Assembly: GCF_014295035.1 (NCBI RefSeq) | Contig: NZ_CP060404.1 | Location: 533,501 to 597,500, forward strand | DNA length: 64,000 nt | Direction: 5' to 3' | From: Streptomyces buecherae | Lineage (GTDB): Bacteria; Actinomycetota; Actinomycetes; Streptomycetales; Streptomycetaceae | Part shown: piece by piece, positions 33,806 to 42,573 of the stretch | Numbering within the stretch: position 1 is the stretch's first letter | How the letters are laid out: every line of letters starts with the position of its first letter | Translations under genes and position numbers: made by a program | The notes under the pieces: model-generated | Seen by the model: the letters and a program-made list of their open reading frames with translations, nothing else | Databases searched by the model: none | What the model was told of the DNA's origin: nothing

Positions 33806-34645
33806 ATGGCCGCCGTCGAATCCGCCTCCACCTTCACCCCTGCGCCGGAGGCTGACAAGACCGCCGATGGCACACCCCCCGCCGCGTACGGCCCGACCAG
33901 TCGCACCGTGACCTCACGCGACCGCGACCGCGCCTCCTACGACCGCGAACTGGTCCATTCACTGCTCGACCAGTCCTACGTCTGCCACCTCGGGTTCGTC
34001 AGGGACGGCGCCCCGGTCGTCCTGCCGACGCTCTACGCGCGCGTGGGCGAGCGGCTGTACGTGCACGGCTCCACCGGCTCGCGCCCACTGCGCATGGCGG
34101 CGGCCAGCCCCTCGGCGGCCGGCAGCGACGGCGCGACGGCCAGCGACGGAGCCGGCGCCACCCCCGACGCGGCCGATCCGGGCGCGGCGTCCTCGGAGGA
34201 TGCCGCGGACGCCGGGCAGTCACGGCCCGGCCTCGCGGTGTGCCTGACCGTGACCCACCTGGACGGCGTGGTCCTCGCGCGCTCCGCCTTCCACCACTCC
34301 ATCAACTACCGCTCGGTCGTGGTGCACGGCGTGGCACACCAGGTCACCGACCCGCACGAGCGCACCGTGGCCCTCGACGCCCTGGTCAACCACGTCGTGC
34401 CGGGTCGCGCCGCCGACTGCCGGCCGGGGAACGCCAAGGAGTTGGCCGCCACCGCCGTGCTCCGCCTCGACCTCGAGGAGGTGTCGGCGAAGTGGCGCGA
34501 CGGCGGCCCCAACGACGAGCCGGAGGACCTCGGGCTGCCGCACTGGGCCGGGGTGCTCCCCGTCGCGCCGCGCTACGGCACGCCCATCCCCTCCGACGAC
34601 CTCGACCCGGCCATCCCGCTCCCCGACTACCTCGCCGAGCGCTGA
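33806..34645 (+). CDS. pyridoxamine 5'-phosphate oxidase family (FMN split-barrel) protein
   Basis: A 279-residue FMN-binding split-barrel protein of the NimA/PNPOx-like group: LLDQSYVCHLGFVRDGAPVVLPTLYARVGERLYVHGSTGSRPLRM, then GLAVCLTVTHLDGVVLARSAFHHSINYRSVVVHG. Between these blocks (about residues 97-140) lies an Ala/Ser/Asp/Gly-rich insertion of about 40 residues that the family normally lacks. ATG follows AGGAGAAGG. Divergent from MocR, which likely activates it. It may be a flavin- or B6-related reductase or a nitroimidazole-type detoxifier. Confidence 0.88.
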   Translation: MAAVESASTFTPAPEADKTADGTPPAAYGPTSRTVTSRDRDRASYDRELVHSLLDQSYVCHLGFVRDGAPVVLPTLYARVGERLYVHGSTGSRPLRMAAASPSAAGSDGATASDGAGATPDAADPGAASSEDAADAGQSRPGLAVCLTVTHLDGVVLARSAFHHSINYRSVVVHGVAHQVTDPHERTVALDALVNHVVPGRAADCRPGNAKELAATAVLRLDLEEVSAKWRDGGPNDEPEDLGLPHWAGVLPVAPRYGTPIPSDDLDPAIPLPDYLAER

Positions 34646-34709
34646 CCGGAGCGGGGTAGTACGGCACGACAACACCGCGGCAAGGCACCGCACGAAAGGC
34701 AGCGCACGG

Positions 34710-35357
34710 ATGTTGATCCACCCCTGGGACGCCGCCCAGGACGACGCCGAATGGCAGTCCTGGCTGGCCCGTCACGACTTCGGCCACCTCGCGGCGAACG
34801 GCCCGCCCGGCGCGCCGCCGCTCGTGCAGCCCACGCACTTCGCCTACGACGAGGAGCGCCGGGAGGCCCTGCTGCACCTGGCCCGACCCCATCCGATCTG
34901 GTCGGCGATCGAGGCGTGTCCGCAGGTGTTGCTGAGCGTCGCGGACGACTACGTCTTCGTGCCGGGCCCCTGGCTGACCGACGCGGACGTACCGCCCCAG
35001 CACGGCGTTCCCACCACCTTCTACGCGGCCGTGCAGCTCAGTTGCACGGCACACATAGTCGATGATCCGGCGGCCAAGGCGGCCCTGCTCACCAGGCAGC
35101 TCGCGCACTTCCAGCCGGAGGGCGGCTCCGCGCCCGTGGCCGCCGACCAGGAGCCGTACGGCCGCTCGCTGGCCGGCATCCGCGGCCTGCGGCTTGAGGT
35201 GGTGGGCGTACGGGCCAAGTTCAAGTACGCCAACCAGCGGTCGGAGCGGGTCCGGCGGCGGACGGCGGACGCGTTGGCCTCCCGTGGCGCGCCCCGGGAC
35301 GCGGCGGCGCGGGCCCACCAGGTGCGGCGCGGCGCCTGGACCGCGGCGGCGGGCTGA
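34710..35357 (+). CDS. PaiB-like FMN-binding protein
   Basis: A 215-residue FMN-binding negative-regulator (PaiB) family protein: LARHDFGHLAANGPPGAPPLVQPTHFAYDEE, LLHLARPHPIWSAI, VLLSVADDYVFVPG and the terminal KFKYANQRSERVRRRTADAL. It is 64 bases after the split-barrel gene and probably in the same transcript. PaiB of Bacillus is annotated as a regulator, but the fold is a flavin-binding split barrel, so an enzymatic role is equally possible. Confidence 0.88.
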   Translation: MLIHPWDAAQDDAEWQSWLARHDFGHLAANGPPGAPPLVQPTHFAYDEERREALLHLARPHPIWSAIEACPQVLLSVADDYVFVPGPWLTDADVPPQHGVPTTFYAAVQLSCTAHIVDDPAAKAALLTRQLAHFQPEGGSAPVAADQEPYGRSLAGIRGLRLEVVGVRAKFKYANQRSERVRRRTADALASRGAPRDAAARAHQVRRGAWTAAAG

Positions 35358-35404
35358 GCACCCACACCGCGCCAGCCACCACGCCGGCCACCGGCGGCCT
35401 TCGG

Positions 35405-35470
35405 CCGGGGCCCACCCGCTCGGGTGGGGCCGGCCGACCCGGGTGGGCCCGGCCGCGGGGGGCTCACCCC
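35405..35470. terminator. GC-rich hairpins between convergent genes
   Basis: Between paiB-like (+) and the EamA gene (-) several overlapping inverted repeats occur, the clearest pairing GGCCCACCC with GGGTGGGGCC around a short loop near 35408-35430. A bidirectional terminator is likely. Confidence 0.5.
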
Positions 35471-35507
35471 GCGCGGCCGGCCCGCCGCTGTCCCTCCGGC
35501 GCGGCGA

Positions 35508-36488
35508 TCAGCCCGTCGGCGCCACGTCGACGCTCGCCGCCGGGGCGCTGCGCGCCTCGGCGAGCGCCAGGGCGACCACGGCGCACAGCAACACGGCGGT
35601 GCCCAGCACCGTCGCGGCCGTCAGCCGCTCGTCGAGCAGCGCGACGGCGATGACCGCGGCCGTGACCGGCTCGATCAACGTGATCACGGAGACCGTGGTG
35701 GCCCGCACCACGGCCAGGCCGGTGAAGTACAGGCCGTAGGCCAGTGCCGTCGGCACGGCGGCGACGTAGACCAGCAGGCCCACCGTCTGCCCCAGGTGCT
35801 GCGCCTGCGGCAGCGGCCCCTCCGCCAACGCGAAGGGCAACAGGCAGCCGGTGCACACGGCGAACGACGTCACCGTGGTGACGTACGGGTCCGTGCCGCC
35901 GCCGTCGCGGCTCAGGTAGCGGGCGTAGACGGTGATCGTGGCGTACCCGGCCCCCGACAGGAGCGCGAGCCCGACGCCCGCCGGGCGGACCGCGCCGGTG
36001 CCCTCGCTGCCGAGCACCAGGACCGACAGGCCGACCACCGCTCCGGCGACGGCGCACGCGCCGCCGACCCCGAGGCGCTCGCTGACGGCGACCCGGCCGA
36101 CCAGCGCCACCATGACCGGCGCGGCGCCCAGCGTGACGACGGTGGCGACGGCCAGGCCGGTGGAGTCGACCGCCTCGAAGTAGGCGGCTTGGAAGACGGT
36201 CAGCCCCAGCCCCGTGACCACGATCCGGGTCGTACGGTCGCGGCGCGAGGGACGGACGTAGGCGCGCGGCGCGAGCGTCCGCGTACGGCGGGCGCGGAGC
36301 AGCACCACGGGGAGCATGAGGGCGAGGCCGCCCAGCGTGCGCCAGAAGGTGAGAGCGAGGGGGCCGAGGCCACTGGTGTCGTACAGCAGCGAGGCCGCCG
36401 CGCCTGCGGTACCCCAGGTGGTGGCGGCGAAGGTGATGTAGGCGAGCCCGCGCCCCACGGGCAGGGCGGAGCGCACAGGAGTGAGCAC
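35508..36488 (-). CDS. EamA/DMT family transporter
   Basis: A 326-residue ten-helix transporter with two EamA repeats ([57 protein letters not shown] ... [45 protein letters not shown]). The last motif, IEPVxAAxxxxxxLxE, is the classic EamA signature. GTG start at 36488. Probably an exporter of amino acids or other small metabolites. Substrate unknown. Confidence 0.9.
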   Translation of the reverse strand: MLTPVRSALPVGRGLAYITFAATTWGTAGAAASLLYDTSGLGPLALTFWRTLGGLALMLPVVLLRARRTRTLAPRAYVRPSRRDRTTRIVVTGLGLTVFQAAYFEAVDSTGLAVATVVTLGAAPVMVALVGRVAVSERLGVGGACAVAGAVVGLSVLVLGSEGTGAVRPAGVGLALLSGAGYATITVYARYLSRDGGGTDPYVTTVTSFAVCTGCLLPFALAEGPLPQAQHLGQTVGLLVYVAAVPTALAYGLYFTGLAVVRATTVSVITLIEPVTAAVIAVALLDERLTAATVLGTAVLLCAVVALALAEARSAPAASVDVAPTG

Positions 36489-36657
36489 GAGGTTTCTCCC
36501 ACGGAAGACAGCCCGATCGGGCTGGTGTTGGTCGCGTCGTCCCGTCTGCGGGCAGCGTCAACTCGTCCGGGGCCACGCCTCGGACTCGGTCTTCGGTGAG
36601 AGCCGCCCGCCCTAGTGGGCAGGAGGCGGCAGAACAGTCATGGGCACGGTCGGGACC

Positions 36658-37734
36658 CTAAGTGGTCTGCGAGCCCTCGGACAACTCCGTATCGCCCTCC
36701 GGGACCGCCCCCGCGTCCGCCCGCCCACCGTCGCCACTCGCGAGCCGGCCCGCGGGCGATGCCGGTCCCTGCGCACCGTCGGCGGCGGGTGGCGATCCCG
36801 CGACCGGCGCCGCGGGAGCGCGCCGGGGCGCCGAGGTCTGCGCGATGAAGGCGCCACTGAGCACCACCAGACCGCCGAGCACCTGCGGCGCCGAAAGCCG
36901 TTCGCCCAGCAGCACCCAGGCCAGTACGGTCGCGACCACGGCTTCGAGGCAGGCGACGACGCCCGCCACCGGGGGCGAGAGGTGTCGTACGGCCAGGACG
37001 CCGGTCAGGTAGGCGACGACGGTGCTCACCAGCACGACCCAGAGCAGGAGAAGCGCGGCCGGAACACCCGTACCGTTCAGGTCCGCCCGCCCGCCGAGCA
37101 CCGACCAGTCCGTCCCCCAGGGCCGGGCGATCACGGTGAGCACGAGCGTCCCGATCAGCAGCCCGTACGCGACCACGCCCAGCGGGTCGACCGGCTCCGC
37201 GTCGTCGCCGCCGTGGTCGGAGAGCAGGAAGTAGCCGACCTGGCAACAGGCGGCGCCCAGGCCCAGGAGCAGCCCGAGGGCGTCGAAGCTGAGCCCGGCC
37301 CAGAGTTCGACCACGCAGGCCAGCCCGCCGACGGCGAGCGCGACGCCGACGGCGGCGGCGCGGCTGACCGGGCGGCGCTGGACGAAGCGCACCCAGCCGA
37401 GCAGCAGGGCGGGCCCGAGGTACTCGATGAGCAGGGCGACCCCCACCGGGATGCGGGAGATCGCCGCGAAGTAACACGCCTGCACGCCCGCGACCGCGAG
37501 CAGGCCGAAGCCGACGAGCAGCGCCGGGCGCCGCACCAGCAGGGAGCGGTGGTGCCAGGCCACCGGCAGGAGCAACAGGGCCGCGCCCGCCGCGCGCAGC
37601 CAGGTCACCTGGAGCGGGTCGAGCCCCGCCTCGATGAGCGGCTTCGCGGCGACGCCGGAACTGCCGAAGGTGAGCGCCGACGCCAGTGCGAGTCCGAGCC
37701 CTGCGCTCCGCCTCTGAGACACGTGCATCGGCAC
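36658..37734 (-). CDS. EamA family transporter, RhtA-like
   Basis: A 358-residue transporter with ten helices. Its sequence (SALTFGSSGVAAKPLIEAGLDPLQVTWLRAAGAAL; IPVGVALLIEYLGPALLLGW; VAYLTGVLAVRHLSPPVAGVVACLEAVVATVLAWVLLGERL) resembles the threonine/homoserine exporter RhtA branch. The last 60 residues are a charged, Gly/Ala/Pro-rich tail. It lies just downstream of the Clp-N-like gene (six bases), so the two are probably co-transcribed. It is the third EamA transporter in 6.5 kb. Confidence 0.9.
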   Translation of the reverse strand: MPMHVSQRRSAGLGLALASALTFGSSGVAAKPLIEAGLDPLQVTWLRAAGAALLLLPVAWHHRSLLVRRPALLVGFGLLAVAGVQACYFAAISRIPVGVALLIEYLGPALLLGWVRFVQRRPVSRAAAVGVALAVGGLACVVELWAGLSFDALGLLLGLGAACCQVGYFLLSDHGGDDAEPVDPLGVVAYGLLIGTLVLTVIARPWGTDWSVLGGRADLNGTGVPAALLLLWVVLVSTVVAYLTGVLAVRHLSPPVAGVVACLEAVVATVLAWVLLGERLSAPQVLGGLVVLSGAFIAQTSAPRRAPAAPVAGSPPAADGAQGPASPAGRLASGDGGRADAGAVPEGDTELSEGSQTT

Positions 37735-37740
37735 ATCATG

Positions 37741-38394
37741 TCAGCCCACGTCAGGAGCGTCACGCGGTTCGCTACTGGCACCTTCCCCGGCCAGCCGGGC
37801 CGATTCCTCGGCCACCCGCAGCGCCAGCGTGTCCAGGTCCACGCCAGCCCCGAGCAGCACCTCCACCGCGCGGCAGGCGCGGTCGTCGGTGAGCGCCACG
37901 AAGAGGTCGAACCCCTGGGCCTGCGCGGCGCCACGCGCCGCGGCCCGCTCGTCCGCCCGGGCCACGGCCGCCGCAACGGCCGGCGACCACGCGGCGCGCC
38001 CCGCCAAGACCACTGGCACGGCACCGGAGTCCTCCACGGTGCCGTGCCAGTTCAGTCCGTAGCCGATGGTGCGCTGCGCCAGGTAGCTCAGCACCCGTGC
38101 CACCTGCGGCGGCCCGCCCTCGAAGGCCGCCGCGGCGCGCGGGACGGTTTCCAGCACGGTGTGCAGCAGGTGCGCGGTGTCGATGTGTCGGTCGCCGTCG
38201 CGCGAGGCGCGTCGACGGGCCGCGGCGACCACCGCCGTGAGCTCGTCGCTGAGGGCGACGGCGAGGCCGTCGACGTCCACGGCAGCGGCATCGACACCGC
38301 CCGCGCCGGCCGGGCCGACGGCGCCGATGGCCTCACAGAGACCGCCCGAGGCAACCGATCGGGCCTGGCCAGGAAGGGGAGTACGATTTTGCAC
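37741..38394 (-). CDS. Clp N-terminal-domain-like protein
   Basis: A 217-residue protein made of two Clp-N-like helical repeats without an AAA+ ATPase (VVAAARRRASRDGDRHIDTAHLLHTVLE and VARADERAAARGAAQAQGFDLFVALTDDRACRAVEVLLGAGVD). Such stand-alone Clp-N proteins are common in Streptomyces and may modulate ClpC or act as adaptors. GTG start at 38394. It overlaps nothing but is six bases upstream of the RhtA-like gene. Confidence 0.8.
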   Translation of the reverse strand: MQNRTPLPGQARSVASGGLCEAIGAVGPAGAGGVDAAAVDVDGLAVALSDELTAVVAAARRRASRDGDRHIDTAHLLHTVLETVPRAAAAFEGGPPQVARVLSYLAQRTIGYGLNWHGTVEDSGAVPVVLAGRAAWSPAVAAAVARADERAAARGAAQAQGFDLFVALTDDRACRAVEVLLGAGVDLDTLALRVAEESARLAGEGASSEPRDAPDVG

Positions 38395-38661
38395 CCTCTC
38401 ACCACATCAGCCCTGGTAGCCCGAAGCATCCACGCAGGGGATCATTTAGCCATCCAACGCTGGGTGGGCACCCGACCCATCGGCCTCCTCCTTGCGGATG
38501 AGATCCGTACGCTCAGGCGGCCTCACCGCGAGCCGGCGCACGCCAGCCCCGCCCCACGCACTCCCCCGGCGCGGGCTCGCCCGGTGGAACCTCACCCACC
38601 CGACACCACCGGCCGATGACGCCACGGCGCCGGCCGTCCAACCACCCTGCTCGGCAGCGGC

Positions 38662-39264
38662 TCAGTCCTCGTCGGCGAGGATCAGGTACAGCTTCTTACG
38701 CGCGTCGCCGACGACGGCGAGCGCCTTGGCCCGCTGCTCCTTGGTACCGGTCTTCCAGACCTGGGCCAGCGCCTCCATCACGCCGACGCCGGCCTGCCGG
38801 ATCTCCTGCGCCGCCTCCCAGTCCACGCCGCGGCCCGCTTCCTCCCACGGAGCCTGCGGCCCGGCCTCGGCCTCGGTGCGCCCCTCCTCGGTCAGCGTGA
38901 ACAGCTTCTTGCCGCCTTCGCTGACGCTGCTGATCAGCCCCTCGTCCTCCAGGAGTTGGAGGGTGGGGTAGACCGAACCGGGGCTGGGGCGCCAAGCGCC
39001 GCCGCTGCGCTCGCCGATCTCCTGGATCATCTCGTAGCCGTGCATCGGCCGGTCGCGCAGCAGCGCCAGGATCGACGCCCGCACGTCGCCGCGCCGCGCC
39101 CTCCCCCGCGGCCCACCGCGCCCCCGACCACCGAACGGCGGCCCCCCGAAGGGTGGCCCGAACGCCCCGAAGGCGGCCCGCCGCCCCTCGCCCTCACTCC
39201 AGCCGTGCCCGGACCCCCGCTGCCCGCGCCCATGGCCGTGTCCGAATCCGAATCCGTGTCCCAT
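38662..39264 (-). CDS. PadR family transcriptional regulator
   Basis: A 200-residue PadR regulator. The N-terminal 58 residues are a Gly/His/Arg-rich extension (GFGFGHGHGRGQRG, FGGPPFGGRGRGG) which could bind metal. Then the winged helix: DVRASILALLRDRPMHGYEMIQEIGERSGGAWRPSPGSVYPTLQLLEDEGLI, followed by a short helical dimerisation tail. A palindrome in its own promoter suggests autorepression. Target unknown; PadR proteins usually control an adjacent efflux or stress gene. Confidence 0.92.
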   Translation of the reverse strand: MGHGFGFGHGHGRGQRGSGHGWSEGEGRRAAFGAFGPPFGGPPFGGRGRGGPRGRARRGDVRASILALLRDRPMHGYEMIQEIGERSGGAWRPSPGSVYPTLQLLEDEGLISSVSEGGKKLFTLTEEGRTEAEAGPQAPWEEAGRGVDWEAAQEIRQAGVGVMEALAQVWKTGTKEQRAKALAVVGDARKKLYLILADED

Positions 39265-39976
39265 GATCTTGATCCTTCTGTTCGCGTCTGACGTTCACTT
39301 CCCTGTCGCGGCCGAAGCCAGAGCCACATCGCCAATCGGTCGCGATGCTTCGACGATATATCGGAACCGATCGGCCGACAAGACCCGTTCTCTCAACGGG
39401 CCGCATCCCGTCTAAGTCCACCTGGGATGAGGTGAGGCAACTGGTGCTGAGGAAGAAGGGCTCGCGTCGGATCACCGTCACTGGTGCGGCGTACCGGTGA
39501 CGGGTACGCGCTGGCGTCCGCTGCCGCGGTGCGTGCGCCTGCGGCCGGTCCGATGTCGAGGCCCAACAGGTGGGCCAGCGGGGCGCGGTGCTCTTGGCGG
39601 CCACGTCGGCGTTCCCCGTCGTGCCCTCCGTGGTCGAGGCGGGCAGTCGCGCCGCGCTCCTGCCAGGGCGGCAACCCACGGGCGCGGGCCCCACCTTTCG
39701 CCCGACGGACCTGGTGAGCGCGGTACGCGTAGACCGAGCGAGCCGCGAGGGCAGCCGCCGCCCTCATCGCGTCGAGGAGCGGCGCGGTTGCGAGGCATCC
39801 GCGACCGGCGCGGGTCGTAGGCCCAGCGGCGCGTACCCGCTCCCGGTGGGCTACCCGCGCCGACGAGCCCGGCACCGCGCAACGGCCGACTGCCGGGCCT
39901 TCGAGCGCAGCACCCTCACAGTGACCAGCGGAAAACCGTTCGACGGGCCGAGCCGGACCCGTCATGATCCGCACTC
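39265..39976. other. intergenic region with PadR promoter, no recognised gene
   Basis: The first ~130 bases carry the minus-strand PadR promoter and operator. The remaining ~550 bases have open frames on both strands but none shows a family motif, start site with good ribosome binding site, or consistent composition. Possibly a decayed gene. Confidence 0.45.
39354..39363 (-). promoter_or_regulatory. palindrome CGATATATCG in the PadR promoter
   Basis: A perfect 10-bp palindrome about 90 bases upstream of the PadR start. On the minus strand TTGTCG, a 17-base spacer and TATCGT form a plausible -35/-10 pair, and the palindrome covers the -10 box. This is the expected layout for autorepression by a PadR dimer. 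Confidence 0.5.
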
Positions 39977-40690
39977 GTGACGCCTTCCCAGCACCACCTG
40001 GTCCAGGCCGCCGCCCGCAACAACGCCGAATGGTGTGCGGCGATGAGCCGATCGCACGGGCTGCCGGGCGAGTGCGGGGCGGATGCCTGGACGGCTCCGG
40101 CCCGCACACCGCTGTACTACCCCGACGCGGTGACGCTGGCGCCGGGCGCCGACCGGGCCGCGCTCGTGTCCCGGATCGACACCGCAGTCCCCGGCGCCAC
40201 GGTCAAGGACAGCTTCGCCGACCTCGACCTGGCGGAGGCCGGCTTCCACGTGCTGTTCGACGCGCAGTGGTTGCACCGTCCGGCGAGCGGGGCCGCCCGC
40301 GCGCCGGGTCTTTCCTGGGATGTGGTGCGCGATCCGGCAGCGCTGCGCGCCTGGGCGCTCGCCTGGGACGGTGGGGACGGCAACGCGGGCCTCTTCCGCC
40401 CCGCACTACTCGACGACCCGGCCACCTTCGTGCTCGCGGGACGGTCCGCCGATGGCCGGGTGCTCGCCGGCGCGGTGGCGAGCCGCAGTGACCAGGTGGT
40501 CGGGGTCTCCAACGTCTTCGGGCTGGACGGCGGCCCGGACGCGGCCTGGCCCGGCGTGCTGGACACCGTGCACGAGCTGTTCCCCACTCTGCCGGTGGTC
40601 GGCTACGAACAGGGCGAAGACCTGACGGTCGCCGTCCGCCATGGCTTCGAGCCGGTCGGCCCGCTGCGGATCTGGCTGCACAGCCAGTAG
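39977..40690 (+). CDS. GNAT-like acetyltransferase family protein
   Basis: A 237-residue protein. The C-terminal third reads like a GNAT fold: AGRSADGRVLAGAVASRSDQVVGVSNVFGL, a helix before VVGYEQGEDLTVAVRHGFEPVGPLRIWL. The usual acetyl-CoA loop (RxxGxG/A) is not clear, so activity is uncertain. The N-terminus (HHLVQAAARNNAEWCAAMSRSHGL) is typical of a Streptomyces-specific group of unknown function. GTG start at 39977. Confidence 0.7.
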   Translation: MTPSQHHLVQAAARNNAEWCAAMSRSHGLPGECGADAWTAPARTPLYYPDAVTLAPGADRAALVSRIDTAVPGATVKDSFADLDLAEAGFHVLFDAQWLHRPASGAARAPGLSWDVVRDPAALRAWALAWDGGDGNAGLFRPALLDDPATFVLAGRSADGRVLAGAVASRSDQVVGVSNVFGLDGGPDAAWPGVLDTVHELFPTLPVVGYEQGEDLTVAVRHGFEPVGPLRIWLHSQ

Positions 40691-40827
40691 CCGGACCGAC
40701 TCCGAGGGCGTGCCCCCAGCGCGTACGAACCAGCAAGCATTAACCCGCGCCGGCCCGCACGAGCCAAACAGCGCCCCCCGAAGCCCGTCCCGCCTGACTG
40801 TCAGTGCCCTCCCCTAGAGTCGCTCGC

Positions 40828-41499
40828 ATGGCCGAACCCTCCTACCTGGCCGCGGTGCGGGAGTCGTACGACACCGTCGCCGCCGACTACGCGGAACGCG
40901 TCAAGTCCCCGGCGGAGCTGGACCCGCTGTCCCGGGCCATGCTGGTGGCCTTCGCCGAGACCGTACGGGCGACCGACCGCGGGCCGGTCGCGGATCTGGG
41001 ATGCGGGCCGGGGAAGGTCACGGCGTACCTGGCCGAGTTGGGTGTGCCCGCGTTCGGCGTCGACCTGTCGCCCAGGATGGTCGCACTGGCCCAGCGGGCG
41101 TACCCCCGGGTGCGTTTCGCGGTGGGCTCGATGACCGCGCTGCCGATCGCGGACGCCGAACTCGGCGGCGCCCTGGCGTACTACTCCGCCCACCACACAC
41201 CGCCGGACGTGCTGCCGACCGTGTTCTCCGAGTTCCGTCGCACGCTGGCCCCCGGCGGCCAACTGATGCTGGCCGGCTACGTGGGAAACGACGAGCGCGT
41301 ACGTCCGACGCAGGCGTACGGCGGACATCCGGTGTCCTACGAGTCCCACCTCGTGCCGCCGGACCGGATAGCCGATCTGCTGGCGCGGGCCGGCCTCGTC
41401 GTCAGCGCGCGACTCGTGCAGGAGCCCGGCCAGAGGGCGAAGCGAACGGTCGCCACGTTCCTGGCCGCGAAGCCCGAGCAGGACCAAGCGCCGCTGTAG
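40828..41499 (+). CDS. class I SAM-dependent methyltransferase
   Basis: A 223-residue enzyme: YDTVAADYAERV at the start, SAM loop VADLGCGPGKVTAYLAELG at about residues 54-72, GVDLSPRMVALAQRAYP, and an AYYSAHHTPPD segment before FRRTLAPGGQLMLAGYVG. This arrangement is common in Streptomyces small-molecule methyltransferases. ATG at 40828 gives a start directly before the conserved N-terminus. Substrate unknown. Confidence 0.88.
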   Translation: MAEPSYLAAVRESYDTVAADYAERVKSPAELDPLSRAMLVAFAETVRATDRGPVADLGCGPGKVTAYLAELGVPAFGVDLSPRMVALAQRAYPRVRFAVGSMTALPIADAELGGALAYYSAHHTPPDVLPTVFSEFRRTLAPGGQLMLAGYVGNDERVRPTQAYGGHPVSYESHLVPPDRIADLLARAGLVVSARLVQEPGQRAKRTVATFLAAKPEQDQAPL

Positions 41500-41649
41500 G
41501 GCGCCCGGATCGCGCGCCCGTCCGGGCGCGTGTCCTCGGGAGCGGCGCAGCCGCGGGCCGAGGGGGCGCGAGTCGGCCGGCCTCGAACAGGCCACGCGCG
41601 CCGCATTGGCCTCGGCGGACGTCGGGGGTGGCCGCCTAGGCTCGGGCCC

Positions 41650-42573
41650 ATGCGCCTCCGGATCGTCGACGCCTTCACCGACCGCCCCTTCGCCGGCAAC
41701 CCGGCCGCGGTCGTCCTCCTCCCCTCGGGCCCGTTCCCCGGCGACCGGTGGCTCGGGCAGGTCGCCGCCGAGGTCAACCTCTCGGAGACGGCGTTCGCCC
41801 ACCCGCTCCCGGACGCGCCCGACGCGGACTGGGCGCTGCGCTGGTTCACGCCGACGACCGAGGTCGCGATGTGCGGGCACGCGACGCTGGCCACCGCCCA
41901 CGTCCTGCACGCGACAGGAGCCGCCACGGGCACGATCCGCTTCGCCACCCGCAGCGGGGTTCTCACCGCGACCCCGACCACCCCCGCCAGCCCACTCGCC
42001 CCCGCGCCCACACCCACCACCAGCACCAGCACCAGCACCAGCACCAGCACCAGCACCAGCACCACTCAACCCTCCGGTGCCACCGCCATCACGCTGGACT
42101 TCCCCACCGCGCCGCTCACCCCGCTGGAGATCCCCCACGGCACCGGCGCGGCGCTCGGCGCTACCCCCTTGGCCTGCTACGACACCGGTCCGCAGGTGGG
42201 GGACCTGCTGGTGGAACTCGCCGACGAGGCCACCGTGCGTGGGCTGAACCCCGACCTGGCAGCGGTGGCCCGACTCCCGCACCGGGGAGTCATCGTGACC
42301 GCCCCCGCCCACACGCCCGGCGACCACGACTTCGTCTCGCGCTTCTTCGGCCCCGCGTCCGGCATCGACGAGGACCCGGTGACCGGCAGCGCCCACACCG
42401 CCCTGGCGCCGCTGTGGTCACCCCGACTCGGCCGCACCGAACTCACCGGGCTCCAGGTCTCGGCGCGCGGCGGTCGCGTCCACGTCCACCTGCGCGGCGA
42501 CCGTACGCTCCTCACGGGCCAGGCCGTCACCGTCATCGACGGGGAACTGCTCACTGCTCCGGAAGCCAACTGA
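41650..42573 (+). CDS. PhzF family isomerase with Ser-Thr repeat insert
   Basis: A 307-residue PhzF-fold protein. Key blocks: DAFTDRPFAGNPAAVVLL at the N-terminus, NLSETAFAHP with the proton-shuttling Glu, FTPTTEVAMCGHATLATAH, GVIVTAP and the SGIDEDPVTGSAHTAL block of the second half. Inserted after the first domain (about residues 124-138) is a Thr-Ser dipeptide repeat encoded by seven CAGCAC hexamers. PhzF itself isomerises a phenazine precursor; most homologues have unknown substrates. Its 3' end overlaps the convergent CPBP gene by 23 bases. Confidence 0.9.
   Translation: MRLRIVDAFTDRPFAGNPAAVVLLPSGPFPGDRWLGQVAAEVNLSETAFAHPLPDAPDADWALRWFTPTTEVAMCGHATLATAHVLHATGAATGTIRFATRSGVLTATPTTPASPLAPAPTPTTSTSTSTSTSTSTSTTQPSGATAITLDFPTAPLTPLEIPHGTGAALGATPLACYDTGPQVGDLLVELADEATVRGLNPDLAAVARLPHRGVIVTAPAHTPGDHDFVSRFFGPASGIDEDPVTGSAHTALAPLWSPRLGRTELTGLQVSARGGRVHVHLRGDRTLLTGQAVTVIDGELLTAPEAN
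42021..42062 (+). repeat. CAGCAC microsatellite, seven units
   Basis: Seven perfect CAGCAC hexamers inside the PhzF gene, flanked by a related CACCAC. Because a unit is two codons, copy-number change adds or removes Thr-Ser pairs without shifting the frame. It lies in an interdomain loop, where length changes would be tolerated. Confidence 0.9.

Noticed and set aside
39400..39960. Gene in the open frames after the PadR promoter
   Set aside because: Several overlapping frames exist on both strands but none has a motif, a good start or coding-like amino acid use.
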